Shown here: piece by piece, positions 41,057-50,909 of the stretch | Layout of the letters: each line of letters opens with the position of its first letter | Numbering within the stretch: the first letter of the stretch is position 1 | Source: Planctomycetota bacterium | GTDB lineage: Bacteria; Planctomycetota; UBA1135 | Direction of reading: 5' to 3' | Assembly (NCBI GenBank): GCA_030749235.1 | Contig: JASMKM010000078.1 | Span: forward strand, 1 to 64,000 | DNA length: 64,000 nucleotides | Program-made: the position numbers and the translations under genes | The notes under the pieces: generated by a model | What the model was told of the DNA's origin: nothing | The model's input: only the letters and a program-made list of their open reading frames with translations | Databases searched by the model: none

Positions 41057-41449
41057 TCACTGTACGCGAAATGCGATGCGATCGGCAGTAGCCTGCGCGA
41101 GGTCGAGGTCCGGCGCGGTCTCACGCCACTTGCGCGCCTTGACGACAATGCGCGTGGTGCTTTCGGTGACGCCGGTCAGGAACACTTCCACTTCGACATC
41201 GTCAACGGTGGCGGCGACGAAGGCCTCGCGAACGCCGATGTCATCCATCGTCACCTCTCCGGATTCGCCAAGGTCGTCGCGCGTGGCTTCGTAGACCTCG
41301 TCCAAATCGGCGTCGACGTACAGCTCGACGGAATCCTCACCAAGCACGTACATCGCACCGACGCCGATGCCAGCACCGACGGCGAGTACACAGGAAGGAG
41401 CAGCTAGCAGAGTGACCAGCAGGAAGACGGATGGGGCATACCTTTTCAT
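41057..41449 (-). CDS. DUF3568-like small lipoprotein
   Basis: LAAPSCVLAVGAGIGVGAMYVLGEDSVELYVDADLDEVYEATRDDL...VEVFLTGVTESTTRIVVKARKW; ATGA overlap with upstream gene. Confidence 0.7.
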   Translation of the reverse strand: MKRYAPSVFLLVTLLAAPSCVLAVGAGIGVGAMYVLGEDSVELYVDADLDEVYEATRDDLGESGEVTMDDIGVREAFVAATVDDVEVEVFLTGVTESTTRIVVKARKWRETAPDLDLAQATADRIAFRVQ

Positions 41450-43341
41450 TTGCTTTCGTGTACGGACGACAACGGCGCAGTGATGCGTAATTCTAGCTGC
41501 GTTGCGTTCTCCAAGCTGATGCCACCGCTACCGTCGAGCCAACCGACCGGCAAACGCAAACGCAACATAGTGAGCCCCGTAGGCACGGATTCGGCCCCGA
41601 GGATTTTAGTCGGCATCCAACTCGATCGCTGTGGTCGTCGCAGGCGGGCCACTCCCTGCAGATAGAGCGGATCCCAATCGGCGGTCGCCAGGACTGCCTC
41701 CACTTGGCCGGATCCGGACCTGCGCAGTTGGCCAAGGACTTCACGGACCGACACCTTTCTGCCTTCGGGAATCCGTTTCACGAACTGTCCGGAATCACGA
41801 ACGACCACAGGGATCGCCTCCGCGGCCACTTGCGGTGCTTGCATCTGGTTCTGGATGGCGCTGATGCGTGCTTGCCAAAGCGGATCCTCGGCAACCCGTG
41901 GGGTCTCATAGGCCAAGGCAGCCTGCAACTCCGCCTGATGCTCCTCGATGGCAGCACTGGTGTCGGCCAGTTGTTGCTTGGCTGCTTGCAGCTTCTGCCA
42001 ATCAGGCCGAATCTCGCGGAAACTCAAAATGCCTTCTTGAGCCAATTTCAGCTGACGCTGATAAATTTCATCCAGCTCTTCAACCCGCAAGCCTAGCTGC
42101 TGCTCGTCTTGTTGTACCTGTTCGATAGCGCCGCGGGCCTCGAAGATGCGCGTAGCTGCAGTGGCATTGGCCAAAGTCTGTTGATCATCGATCTGCTGAT
42201 AAAGCCCATCGAGTTGATCCTGCAAAGTCACACGATCGATCGCGGGTTGCGGCGTAGGCGGGTTGAGAAAGGCGATGATGTCACCCGCCTGCACTTGATT
42301 GTTCTCGGCAAGCCGCCATTCCACCACACCCTCGCCAGGAGTGTGCACGTCCACGATCTCCCAACTCAGGTGCGCATCCAGCGACAACTCCGGCGGCGGC
42401 GATGGCGGCAGTTCCAACAGCATCGATGGTGGTCCTTCCGCTACCGAATCGACTTGCGTTTCGGCCAGCTCCGGCGGAATGAAGTCATCTTGGCCATAAC
42501 GCTTCCACAAGTCAAAGGTGATGAGAGCCAGCAGGGCGACCAGTAGGACATCGCGAACACCAAAGCCACGGCGAGTCTTCACCGCCACTGAGTTCGGCGT
42601 AGGCATCGACCGTTCACGCGCCTTAGAATCCTGCAGCAAGGATGACACGACATCGGCATGAACGGTGGCCACGTCGGCGGCAATCGATGCGACGTGGTCA
42701 TCTTCCCGATCACCGACGGACTCGAAGACCTCGGAGTCCTCGACAGCAGGCATGGCTGGCAACTCATCGGGATTTTCGCGCCAGATCTGTTGTTGTAAGG
42801 CTGCCGTTGCCTGCAGTCTTTCGCTGCCAATCAACTCGATCCAATCGTTGCGTTGCCAACGACTCAGGGCGCCTTGGGTGAATTCCAGCCCAAAGACATC
42901 CATGCAGGCGATGCTGGCCACACCACGGCTCACCATATAACGCAGGAACAGGTGCTCGCGACGCTCTTGCTCATCAAGCTCCGCCACCGGACGCGTCTTG
43001 GCCAAGGTCTTCTGCCAATCTGCGGCCAAGGCCAGCTGGTTCTCATTCCAACTGACGACGTTGCCATCCCAACCGGGAGCGACGCGGGCACTACTTCCCC
43101 AACAGAAGATCGGCAGGCATGCGGTACGTTCATGACGACGTAAGGTCTCGATCACCTTGGCACCACCCACTGCCACCAACAAACCCGGCGCATCCTGGCC
43201 GGCGTCCAACTCGGCCAAGAAGGAATCCAACTCACGCCCCTCCGCAACCCCACGTGGATGCTCGACCAGACGCACGACCTCGGCAGGAGGCGCTTCATCG
43301 GCAGTCAGAAATACGACGCGAGCTAGAAGGTCGACGGTCAT
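41446..43341 (-). CDS. HlyD/biotinyl-lipoyl-like adaptor with receiver-like N-terminal cytoplasmic region
   Basis: alpha/beta-like N-term (LLARVVFLTADEAPPAEVVRLVEHPRG...GLLVAVGGAKVIETLRRHERTACLPIFCWG), internal TM (VRDVLLVALLALITFDLW), HlyD-like VHTPGEGVVEWRLAENNQVQAGDIIAFLNPP and coiled coil. Confidence 0.65.
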   Translation of the reverse strand: MTVDLLARVVFLTADEAPPAEVVRLVEHPRGVAEGRELDSFLAELDAGQDAPGLLVAVGGAKVIETLRRHERTACLPIFCWGSSARVAPGWDGNVVSWNENQLALAADWQKTLAKTRPVAELDEQERREHLFLRYMVSRGVASIACMDVFGLEFTQGALSRWQRNDWIELIGSERLQATAALQQQIWRENPDELPAMPAVEDSEVFESVGDREDDHVASIAADVATVHADVVSSLLQDSKARERSMPTPNSVAVKTRRGFGVRDVLLVALLALITFDLWKRYGQDDFIPPELAETQVDSVAEGPPSMLLELPPSPPPELSLDAHLSWEIVDVHTPGEGVVEWRLAENNQVQAGDIIAFLNPPTPQPAIDRVTLQDQLDGLYQQIDDQQTLANATAATRIFEARGAIEQVQQDEQQLGLRVEELDEIYQRQLKLAQEGILSFREIRPDWQKLQAAKQQLADTSAAIEEHQAELQAALAYETPRVAEDPLWQARISAIQNQMQAPQVAAEAIPVVVRDSGQFVKRIPEGRKVSVREVLGQLRRSGSGQVEAVLATADWDPLYLQGVARLRRPQRSSWMPTKILGAESVPTGLTMLRLRLPVGWLDGSGGISLENATQLELRITAPLSSVHESK

Positions 43342-43371
43342 GAGGGGAATGGCGGCTGCGCGCAGGAGGAC

Positions 43372-44571
43372 TCAGCCGATTCGATAAGACCGTTCTATCA
43401 AATTCAAGGCCTCGTCGAGGCCGTTGCCACAATGGAAAACTTCGGCAATCACGTCGCCGGCTTGAACCGTGGTGCCGACCTTAGCGACTGCACGTACGCC
43501 GACGCCATGATGCACCGAGTCTTCGGCACGTTGTCGTCCCGCACCCAATCGGAATGCAGCGCGGCCAATCCCTTCGGCGTCACAGCGTTTCACCACCCCA
43601 GTTGCCGACGCCTTGACTTCCACCTGTTCACAGCCTGCACCCCGTAAGGCTTGCTCCAGGTCTCCACCCTGAGCCTTCACCAAGCGTTGCCAATAAGGCA
43701 GCGCCGCGCCACTTTGTAATTGCTCGCGCGCGACCTCGCCGAGACCACTGAGTTGCACGACTAGGTCGACCAGGTCCTCGGGGCCATTGCCCTCCAAGGT
43801 GGCGATTGACTCCTCTACTTCGAGCGCATTGCCGACCGCATGGCCTAGCGGCTGCGACATGTCGGTTAATACGGCGGAAGTATCGCAACCTGCCCCCTTA
43901 CCGACCTCTACCAAGGACTCGGCCAAGGCTTGCGCATCCTGCTTATTCTTCATGAAGGCACCACTGCCATACTTCACGTCCAACACCAAGCTGTCCAAAC
44001 CAGCAACCAACTTCTTCGACAGAATCGAAGCAGTGATCAGCGGGATCGACGGCACTGTGCCAGTCTCATTACGGGTGGCGTAAAGGATGCGGTCAGCTGG
44101 AGCGATATCGGGCGTCTGCCCAGTGATGAAGCAGCCCGCATCAGCAAGGACCTCATGCAGCTCCTGCTGGCTGAGGTCGGTGCGATACCCGGCAATCGCT
44201 TCGAGCTTGTCGAGGGTGCCACCGGTGATGCCCAAGCCGCGCCCCGACAGCATCGGCACCTTCTTGCCGAGACTTGCCCACAACGGTGCCAGGATCAATG
44301 AAACCTTGTCCCCCACGCCACCAGTGGAATGCTTGTCGACGAAAGGCCCCACGATGCCCGGCCAAGCCAAGGTGGTGCCACTGTCAGTCATGGCCTTGGT
44401 CAGCAGCACGGTCTCGGCGGCGGTCATGCCACCGGTCATCACAAAAGCCAACCAGGCGCCAATCTGGGCTGGGGAGACCGACCCGTCGAGCACGCCATCG
44501 ACGAATCCACGAATCCCCGCCTCGTCTTGTTCGACTCCTTCGCGGCGCTGTTCAAGCCAAATATCGATCAT
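43372..44571 (-). CDS. deoA: Thymidine phosphorylase
   Basis: WPGIVGPFVDKHSTGGVGDKVSLILAPLWASLGKKVPMLSGRGLGITGGTLDKLEAI; SILSKKLVAGLDSLVLDVKYGSGAFMK. Confidence 0.96.
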   Translation of the reverse strand: MIDIWLEQRREGVEQDEAGIRGFVDGVLDGSVSPAQIGAWLAFVMTGGMTAAETVLLTKAMTDSGTTLAWPGIVGPFVDKHSTGGVGDKVSLILAPLWASLGKKVPMLSGRGLGITGGTLDKLEAIAGYRTDLSQQELHEVLADAGCFITGQTPDIAPADRILYATRNETGTVPSIPLITASILSKKLVAGLDSLVLDVKYGSGAFMKNKQDAQALAESLVEVGKGAGCDTSAVLTDMSQPLGHAVGNALEVEESIATLEGNGPEDLVDLVVQLSGLGEVAREQLQSGAALPYWQRLVKAQGGDLEQALRGAGCEQVEVKASATGVVKRCDAEGIGRAAFRLGAGRQRAEDSVHHGVGVRAVAKVGTTVQAGDVIAEVFHCGNGLDEALNLIERSYRIG

Positions 44572-44671
44572 GTCGGCATAGGCTAACGACGCCGGACGCC
44601 CACTTTCTTGAAGAAAATTTCAAAATGGCTTGCGCAATAGCGAACGCGCAGTACACTTTGCCCGCGAGCCT

Positions 44672-44694
44672 TAATGAGAATGCGTCTCATTATC
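44672..44694. promoter_or_regulatory. Fur-box-like palindrome upstream of porin/FMN-binding cassette
   Basis: TAATGAGA-ATGCG-TCTCATTA perfect 8-bp inverted repeat; GAGAATGCGTCTCATTATC (44676-44694) matches GATAATGATAATCATTATC at 14/19; possible -35 TTGCGC (44630) and -10 TACACT (44652) just upstream. Confidence 0.65.
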
Positions 44695-44715
44695 AATAAG
44701 CTCGAATTCGAGATA

Positions 44716-45855
44716 ATGAAAAAAAACACGTTCCTCTTTCTAACGTCAGCTGCCCTGTTGGCTGGCCCACTCTCCGCGCAAGATCCTCAGACCCCCTCCA
44801 ACGAGGAGCTCGCCCGCCGCATCGACATGCTTGGCGAACGGATCGACTTCAGCGGCAACCACAGCCAGTTCTCCTTCGGCGGTTATGGCGAAGCCACCTA
44901 CCGCAATTGGTCCTCCAAGACCGACGGTGGTGCCCCATCGGGCAAGGACAGCGAGTTCGATCTGCACCGCGTGGTCTTCTACTTCGGTTATCAGTTCGAC
45001 GACGTCTGGTCCTTCAGCTCCGAGATCGAATACGAACACACCGATGAGCTTTCGGTCGAGTTCGCCCAAATCGACGGAAACTTCACCAATGAATTGAACT
45101 TCCGCGGCGGTCATGTGCTGATCCCGATGGGCTTGATCAACCCGATCCACGAGCCCACGACCTTCTTCAGTGCACGTCGCCCTCTTGTGGAGCGCTATAT
45201 CCTCCCCTCCACTTGGCATGAGAGTGGTGTCGGTACCTTCGGCGCTTCCGGCGACTTCAGCTGGGAAGCCTACATCGTCAATGGTTTCGATGCGTCCGGC
45301 TTCGACCTGGCCGACAGTGGCTTGCGCGGCGGTCGCCAAGGTGGCGACAAGTCGCTGGCCGATGATTTCGCCTTGACTGGTCGCTTGGATTGGCGCGGCG
45401 TCGACGGCCTTTTGCTTGGCGGTTCCTTCTACCAGGGGGATTCGGGCCAGAATTCGTCAACCAGCGATTTCGGCGTGACCATCACCGAACTGCACGCGCA
45501 GTACGACCATGGCCCGATGCGCCTTCGCGCTTTATGGGCCGATGCCAGCATTGACGAGGCTGACATGCTCCCAACTCCATCGGCTAGCGATGACCTTAGC
45601 GGTTGGTACCTAGAAGGCGGCTACGACGTCTTTGCTGGTTCTGACAACGGTCAGTCCCTGACTCCTTTCGTCCGCTACGAGCAATACGACCTCCAAGAGA
45701 GCACCAACGCCGACACCGCAGTCACCGCGATGGTGGTCGGCGTGGCTTATCAGCCTCAGCAGAACGTCACCTTCAAGTTGGATTACATGGACCTCGGCAA
45801 TGAAGCCGATACCCAAGTCGACGTAGTCGAGTTCACCATCGGTTGGTCTTTCTAG
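44716..45855 (+). CDS. Outer-membrane porin-like beta-barrel protein
   Basis: MKKNTFLFLTSAALLAGPLSAQ signal peptide; FGGYGEATYRNW...EFDLHRVVFYFGYQFDDVWSFSSEIEYEH alternating strands; terminal aromatic VVEFTIGWSF. Track start 44674 lies inside the palindrome. Confidence 0.85.
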   Translation: MKKNTFLFLTSAALLAGPLSAQDPQTPSNEELARRIDMLGERIDFSGNHSQFSFGGYGEATYRNWSSKTDGGAPSGKDSEFDLHRVVFYFGYQFDDVWSFSSEIEYEHTDELSVEFAQIDGNFTNELNFRGGHVLIPMGLINPIHEPTTFFSARRPLVERYILPSTWHESGVGTFGASGDFSWEAYIVNGFDASGFDLADSGLRGGRQGGDKSLADDFALTGRLDWRGVDGLLLGGSFYQGDSGQNSSTSDFGVTITELHAQYDHGPMRLRALWADASIDEADMLPTPSASDDLSGWYLEGGYDVFAGSDNGQSLTPFVRYEQYDLQESTNADTAVTAMVVGVAYQPQQNVTFKLDYMDLGNEADTQVDVVEFTIGWSF

Positions 45856-45864
45856 GGTTTTGTA

Positions 45865-46434
45865 ATGAAGACAGCACTCTGTTTCCTTCTCCTAAGCGCC
45901 GTCGCCGCTGGACCTGCCAAGACCTTCTTCACGCATGAACAGGCGTTAAGCACCGCGTTTGGAGAACAGGTTGAGACCAGCAAGAAGACACACTACTGGA
46001 GTAAGGAGCAGCGTGCGCGTCTCGCCGAGTTGGCCGGCGTCCAGGATGCCGACGACGTGCTGGCCTACCACGCCGCCTATTCCGCAAAGGCCGTCCAAAG
46101 CAAGTTGACCAAGGTCAACGGCGACACCGCGTGGTTCGACAAGCGCATCGTGCGCACCAAAGGGCAGGAGATCATGTTGGTCATTGACGATCAAGGCGTA
46201 ATCCAGGACCTGATGGTCTGCAGCTTCGACGAGCCGATCAAGTACAAGCCCAGCGCCAAGTGGTACGCCCAGTTCAAGGGCAAGAAGCTCGACGACAAGT
46301 TGCAACTCAAGCAAGATATCCATGGCATCAGCGGCGCGACGCTGACCGCGCGCTCCACCACCAAGGCAGCGCGTGAGCTGCTGGCTGCTGCACAGGTCGC
46401 AGCTGAAGCAGCCAGGGACAAGAAAGTGCAATGA
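45865..46434 (+). CDS. Exported FMN-binding domain protein
   Basis: Signal-like MKTALCFLLLSAVAAGPAKTFFTHEQAL; C-term DIHGISGATLTARSTTKAARELL matches ApbE flavinylation motif (SGAT). Confidence 0.85.
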   Translation: MKTALCFLLLSAVAAGPAKTFFTHEQALSTAFGEQVETSKKTHYWSKEQRARLAELAGVQDADDVLAYHAAYSAKAVQSKLTKVNGDTAWFDKRIVRTKGQEIMLVIDDQGVIQDLMVCSFDEPIKYKPSAKWYAQFKGKKLDDKLQLKQDIHGISGATLTARSTTKAARELLAAAQVAAEAARDKKVQ

Positions 46435-46889
46435 CACGCCTGGAAGCCCTTTTTCACCACTGTGCCAGCCTGTTGGTTGGCGGGACGGGCTTGCTCTATG
46501 CGTGGATGCTCTTTTTCTCCAGGCCAGCAGATGAGTTCTCGATCTGGAACCACCCATGGCAAGGCGACGTCCATGACCTGCACCTACTGACCGCACCCTT
46601 ATTGGTAATCTCGGTCGGCATGGTGTGGAAAGGGCACGCCGGCGCGCGCCTGCGTAGCCGTAACCCGAAACATCGCGGCAGTGGCGTCAGCCTACTGCTG
46701 AGCTTCCTGCCGATGGTCTTCAGTGGCTACCTCTTGCAAGTCACCGTAGAAGAGAGGTGGCGCAGCATTTGGTTGTGGGTGCACCTAATCACTTCAGGCA
46801 TGTGGTTAGCTGCCTACGCGGTGCATTGGATTCTGAAGTACGTCGGCAAGGCCAACGAAGTCACTCCACCGTCAGCACCAAATCCGTAG
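46431..46889 (+). CDS. Multi-His integral membrane protein (b-type cytochrome/DUF4405-like)
   Basis: Four hydrophobic segments with His pairs: FHHCASLLVGGTGLLYAWML, HDLHLLTAPLLVISVGMVW, LWVHLITSGMWLAAYAVHWIL; ATGA overlap with the FMN-binding gene. Confidence 0.75.
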   Translation: MTRLEALFHHCASLLVGGTGLLYAWMLFFSRPADEFSIWNHPWQGDVHDLHLLTAPLLVISVGMVWKGHAGARLRSRNPKHRGSGVSLLLSFLPMVFSGYLLQVTVEERWRSIWLWVHLITSGMWLAAYAVHWILKYVGKANEVTPPSAPNP

Positions 46890-48441
46890 TGCCACGCTGG
46901 ATGCCACCTTGGGCGACTCGCGGCTTGCCTGGCGCACGGACTGTCAAGTTGAAGCTGGAATCATAGAGTTCGTTGAACTGGAAGCTGCCGTCGGGGCCAG
47001 TCAACACAGCATCGCGGTCGAGAAAGCGCTCGGGCATATGGGCTGCCAGGAAGCCTTCCATCGGTAGCGACCCCTGGATGCGGACCGGCACACCGGACAT
47101 GCCCTTGCCCTCGGCATCGACGACCTTGCCGGCCACGGAAACGCCACCTTCAAGCACCACGTCGAGTGGTTGCATGCCGACATCGATGTCCATCGGGCCG
47201 AGGAAGCTCATGCCGTAACCGGCCTTGTACAACAACACACAGACATCCTTCTTTGGTTTGCCGACGCCGAACAGGTAGTTGCCCTCCTTGTCGGTAAAGA
47301 CACTCGGATTGCCATCGGCACTCAGCATCCAAATCTGCACGCTGGAAATCTCCTTGCCATTGACATCCTGCACGCGGCCCGCGAGTGATGCACCTTCGGA
47401 CATCTCCAACCAGACATCCTGTTGACCGGCGCCGAAGGACTTGCGCAAGGGCAAGTAGCGCGGGTGCCGCCCGACGATGTTCCAACCTTGCGATTCCGGC
47501 ACAGCCGGCAAAGTGAACAAGCCAGCCTCATCGGACTTAGCCAGGCAGGCGCGCGGCCCATACATGAAGACCTCCTCGTATTGGGTAGGGCGACGATTGG
47601 TCTTGCGATTGGGTTTGCCGGCCACCACCATCACGTCGGCGATTGGCTCCTCGTTGGCATCGATAGCTTGGCCGTAGACCACATGCCCGGGTTCCATATG
47701 GATTTCGAGGTCACGAAATTCACGTGCCTCGATCATGCTTCCGCCTGGGCGCCAAACAGACATCATGTTCTCCCAATTGGCCTCTAATACAAAAGGACCG
47801 CTCGGGAATCCGCCGAGGCGGAAGGCACCATCCTTATCGCTACGCGTGAACACGTCGACGCGGGTGCTGACCATATTGTCGAGGCTAATTGGGTCAGTGA
47901 AGAAGGCGCCGACGGTGGCACCGGCGACTGGATTGCCTTCGACATCTAGGACTATCCCACTGACGATGCCACCGGCTTCCAACTCGACGTGGATCTTGTG
48001 TGTGCGCCCACCCATCAGGAGAGCACTTTCCTTGTAAGTGGTCGGGGCAGTGCGGGCACTGGGGTTGATATCCAGGCCGACCAGACGGGAGCCATGTTCG
48101 AATTGCACGCGGCGCGTACCGTCGGGAGTGGTGCGCACATCGGTATTGGATGGTTTGCCGTCCGCCTCCCAGAAGATCTTGATCGGCACATCAGGAGCAC
48201 CCTGGTCCGTACCTTTGATGGTCAAAGCGAGCTCCAAGAAAGCGATCGCTTGTGGATCAATCGGAGGCAAATCCTCAGGCTCTTGGGAAGAGTGCGCATT
48301 TGCCCCATCAGAATTGGCACCACCGGCTCCAACACCTTGATTAGAAGGGTCTTGAGAGGATTTGCCTGCATCACTGCAGGCACTCAGGAAAGCGAGGGCC
48401 AGCAGGAAGGCCCATGTCAGACGACCGAATCGCATGTGCAT
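46861..48441 (-). CDS. Lipoprotein with carboxypeptidase-regulatory-like repeat domains
   Basis: MHMRFGRLTWAFLLALAFLSACSD lipobox; repeated GIVLDVEGNPVAGATV / GRVQDVNGKEISSVQI / GKVVDAEGKGMSGVPV motifs. Track start 48696 judged over-extended. Confidence 0.85.
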   Translation of the reverse strand: MHMRFGRLTWAFLLALAFLSACSDAGKSSQDPSNQGVGAGGANSDGANAHSSQEPEDLPPIDPQAIAFLELALTIKGTDQGAPDVPIKIFWEADGKPSNTDVRTTPDGTRRVQFEHGSRLVGLDINPSARTAPTTYKESALLMGGRTHKIHVELEAGGIVSGIVLDVEGNPVAGATVGAFFTDPISLDNMVSTRVDVFTRSDKDGAFRLGGFPSGPFVLEANWENMMSVWRPGGSMIEAREFRDLEIHMEPGHVVYGQAIDANEEPIADVMVVAGKPNRKTNRRPTQYEEVFMYGPRACLAKSDEAGLFTLPAVPESQGWNIVGRHPRYLPLRKSFGAGQQDVWLEMSEGASLAGRVQDVNGKEISSVQIWMLSADGNPSVFTDKEGNYLFGVGKPKKDVCVLLYKAGYGMSFLGPMDIDVGMQPLDVVLEGGVSVAGKVVDAEGKGMSGVPVRIQGSLPMEGFLAAHMPERFLDRDAVLTGPDGSFQFNELYDSSFNLTVRAPGKPRVAQGGIQRGTTDLVLTVE

Positions 48442-48547
48442 GGGGCAAGGATAACCCCCGTCTCTTGGTATTTCAGGCCAAGATTGCCAAGGAACCCGCA
48501 TTCCTATGGGGTAGGATTGTGCACCGGACTGCCTTCCGGAAAACGTG

Positions 48548-50563
48548 ATGAAAACCCCTCGGAAACTCTCCCTCGCCTTTGCAGCTGCACTGATCACGCT
48601 GCTGGCCCCTCTTTCGGCCCAACAGGATTGGGTGGCTTGGAGCAGCGTCGACGGTGCCGCCAACACAGACCAATTCAGCTTTGCCATGGAAGGCATAGGT
48701 GATTGGAACCAAGATGGTTACGACGATTACGCCGTGTCCTCTCCTGGTTCTGATGCCATGTACCAGAATGGTGGCATGGTCACGATCCACTCCGGCGAGA
48801 ATGACGCCATCCTGCTGACCATCGACGCCATGAATGCCGGCGAGCAGCTTGGTTTCTGCTTGGCCAGTCTGGGCAGCCACGGCGACAACATGCCGAAGCT
48901 TGCCATTGGCGCCCCCTTTGCCTCCACCGCGAGCGGCCCCTTCTCTGGATTGGTGCGGATTTATGCCTGGGACAACGTCACCGGCACCCTCACCATGATG
49001 GATGAAATCGCTGGCACTGGCCCCGGAATGTTGTTCGGCGCCAGCATGACCGCCTTCGACCGCGAAGGTAATGGCCAGATGGATCTTGCCGTCGGCGCGA
49101 TTGGTGCGAACTTCCAGGACGGGCAGGTCCTGACCTTCGCCATGAGCAGCGCAGGTGTTGCCATGCCTGCCGTCGACATCTTCGATGGCGAAGCCGGAAG
49201 CGGCCAAATGTTCGGTTGGGCCCTTTCGCGAGTCAACGCGCAGAACGCTTCCCGTACGGGTGGAACCGTCGGCGATGATCTGATCGTCGGTGTGCCTTTC
49301 GCCGACGCCTCGGCCAGCGAAGCCGGTGCCGTGATCCTGATCGATGAGACGGGAGTCATGACCGAACTAACCAATCCCTTCTCCACCAATGCTGGAGCCC
49401 ACCTCGGCTATTGCGTCTCGGCCGGTCTCGATGCCTTGGGTGATTTCACCGAGGACATCTCCGCAGGAGCTCCGGATACGCAGTCCGGTAACGTCCTGCT
49501 CTGGTCCGGCGAGAACCTGATGCTCGGACGCAACCTGATTGGTCTTAACACTGGCGACCGCTACGGTTTCTCGGCGATATTGATTCCCGACACCAACTTC
49601 GACGGCAAGGCTGACGTCGCCGCAGGTGCCCCAGGCTTTAGCTCCAATCGTGGTGTCCTGAAGGTACGCGAAGTCGACGTAAGTGGCGCGGACCTCTACA
49701 CCGCACTGGGCACCGCCGGCACCAGCGCGCAGTTCGGCTTCACCGTCGCTTCAGTCGGTGATATCAACCAGACCGACAAGATGGAAGTCGCTGTCGGTAC
49801 GCCGTGGATCGCCAACAACCGCGGTCGCCTCGAAACCTTCGCTCCACCGGCACAGGACATCGGTCCAATCACTTTGGTTGTCAGCGGTAACTTCAACTGG
49901 GCAACCGATGCCATCATCGATGTCACCAACCTCTCCGAAGGCACAGGCGGCGACCTCTACTGGTACGTCGGCACCCAACTCAGTGATGTGGTTTCAAACG
50001 ACGGGTACGACGTAAACATTAGCAATGGTGGCGCCCCACCGACCCGCTTTGCACTGACCACCAGTCCTGGCTCCTCGGATCAGATTCTCTTCCCATTGGA
50101 CGATCACATTGACGATGGCACCGTGCTTTACTTCCAGCTGGTCGAGGATCGTAACGGTTTCGTACGCACCTCCAGCGTTGACGGCGGTGTGGTCAACAAC
50201 CCGGGTGTCTCGATCTTCGTGGAAGGCAACCAGGCTCCTGGTACCGTCATCGTGAAGACGCGCTGGGGTTACTACAACAGCCCGATTTACCTCTACGCCA
50301 CGCCATTCGGCTTCACCCCAGGTGCAGTGAACTCGGTCCCTGACAACAACTGGAGAATTAACCTGCGTAACCCTCGTTTCATCGGTAGCGAATCCAGCAC
50401 CGACATCTCCGGCGCATTGGGTGATCCGGATGAAGGAGACTTCACCTCCGACCCAATCGCGGTGCCTGCCGCTGCAGCAGGACGTACGATCCACTTCCAG
50501 GCCTATGACTGGGACCTGTTCAACCCGCAGCTCACCAACGTGCTCGGCGTTGATTTCCAGTAA
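48548..50563 (+). CDS. Secreted FG-GAP/integrin-alpha-like repeat protein
   Basis: MKTPRKLSLAFAAALITLLAPLSAQ; repeated GDWNQDGYDDYAVSSPGS / AFDREGNGQMDLAVGAIG / PDTNFDGKADVAAGAPG. Confidence 0.88.
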   Translation: MKTPRKLSLAFAAALITLLAPLSAQQDWVAWSSVDGAANTDQFSFAMEGIGDWNQDGYDDYAVSSPGSDAMYQNGGMVTIHSGENDAILLTIDAMNAGEQLGFCLASLGSHGDNMPKLAIGAPFASTASGPFSGLVRIYAWDNVTGTLTMMDEIAGTGPGMLFGASMTAFDREGNGQMDLAVGAIGANFQDGQVLTFAMSSAGVAMPAVDIFDGEAGSGQMFGWALSRVNAQNASRTGGTVGDDLIVGVPFADASASEAGAVILIDETGVMTELTNPFSTNAGAHLGYCVSAGLDALGDFTEDISAGAPDTQSGNVLLWSGENLMLGRNLIGLNTGDRYGFSAILIPDTNFDGKADVAAGAPGFSSNRGVLKVREVDVSGADLYTALGTAGTSAQFGFTVASVGDINQTDKMEVAVGTPWIANNRGRLETFAPPAQDIGPITLVVSGNFNWATDAIIDVTNLSEGTGGDLYWYVGTQLSDVVSNDGYDVNISNGGAPPTRFALTTSPGSSDQILFPLDDHIDDGTVLYFQLVEDRNGFVRTSSVDGGVVNNPGVSIFVEGNQAPGTVIVKTRWGYYNSPIYLYATPFGFTPGAVNSVPDNNWRINLRNPRFIGSESSTDISGALGDPDEGDFTSDPIAVPAAAAGRTIHFQAYDWDLFNPQLTNVLGVDFQ

Positions 50564-50639
50564 GTCCTGAGATTCGGCCGCGCGGCCTCGATTGCCAAGC
50601 CGCGTGGCCCGAAGCCAACCCCTGCGGCTCTCAAAAGAT

Positions 50640-50669
50640 AAGCCGGCTCCATCTTTGCGGAGCCGGCTT
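50640..50669. terminator. Intrinsic-terminator-like hairpin after FG-GAP gene
   Basis: aagccggctcc-atctttgc-ggagccggctt (11-bp perfect stem) followed by tctgcttt. Confidence 0.8.
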
Positions 50670-50720
50670 TCTGCTTTACGGGAAGGAGCTTCTCTTATGA
50701 AGCTGCTTGGGTGGAAAAGC

Positions 50721-50909
50721 TCAAGCGGAGGGGAGGGTTGGTTGCTGTGTTTCTCTGGGGGCAGCCTGACTACTTTCAGGAGTCTCGATGCTCGCGTCGT
50801 TGCGCGGGTTAGCTCCGCTTCCAAGCAACATGCTCGCAGCTACGAGTAAAACAAACATCACCAAGATGGCCGCAAGGGCGACGAGGGGGCGTTCCGCGGA
50901 AGTACGCAC
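50721..50909 (-). CDS. Small single-TM protein
   Basis: MRTSAERPLVALAAILVMFVLLVAASMLLGSGANPRND...; plausible TM, no homology cue. Confidence 0.4.
   Translation of the reverse strand: MRTSAERPLVALAAILVMFVLLVAASMLLGSGANPRNDASIETPESSQAAPRETQQPTLPSA

Noticed and set aside
46861-48696. Full-length 611-aa start for the regulatory-like lipoprotein
   Set aside because: Would overlap the divergent FG-GAP gene; the lipobox signal peptide begins at 48441, so the upstream 85 aa are judged non-coding.
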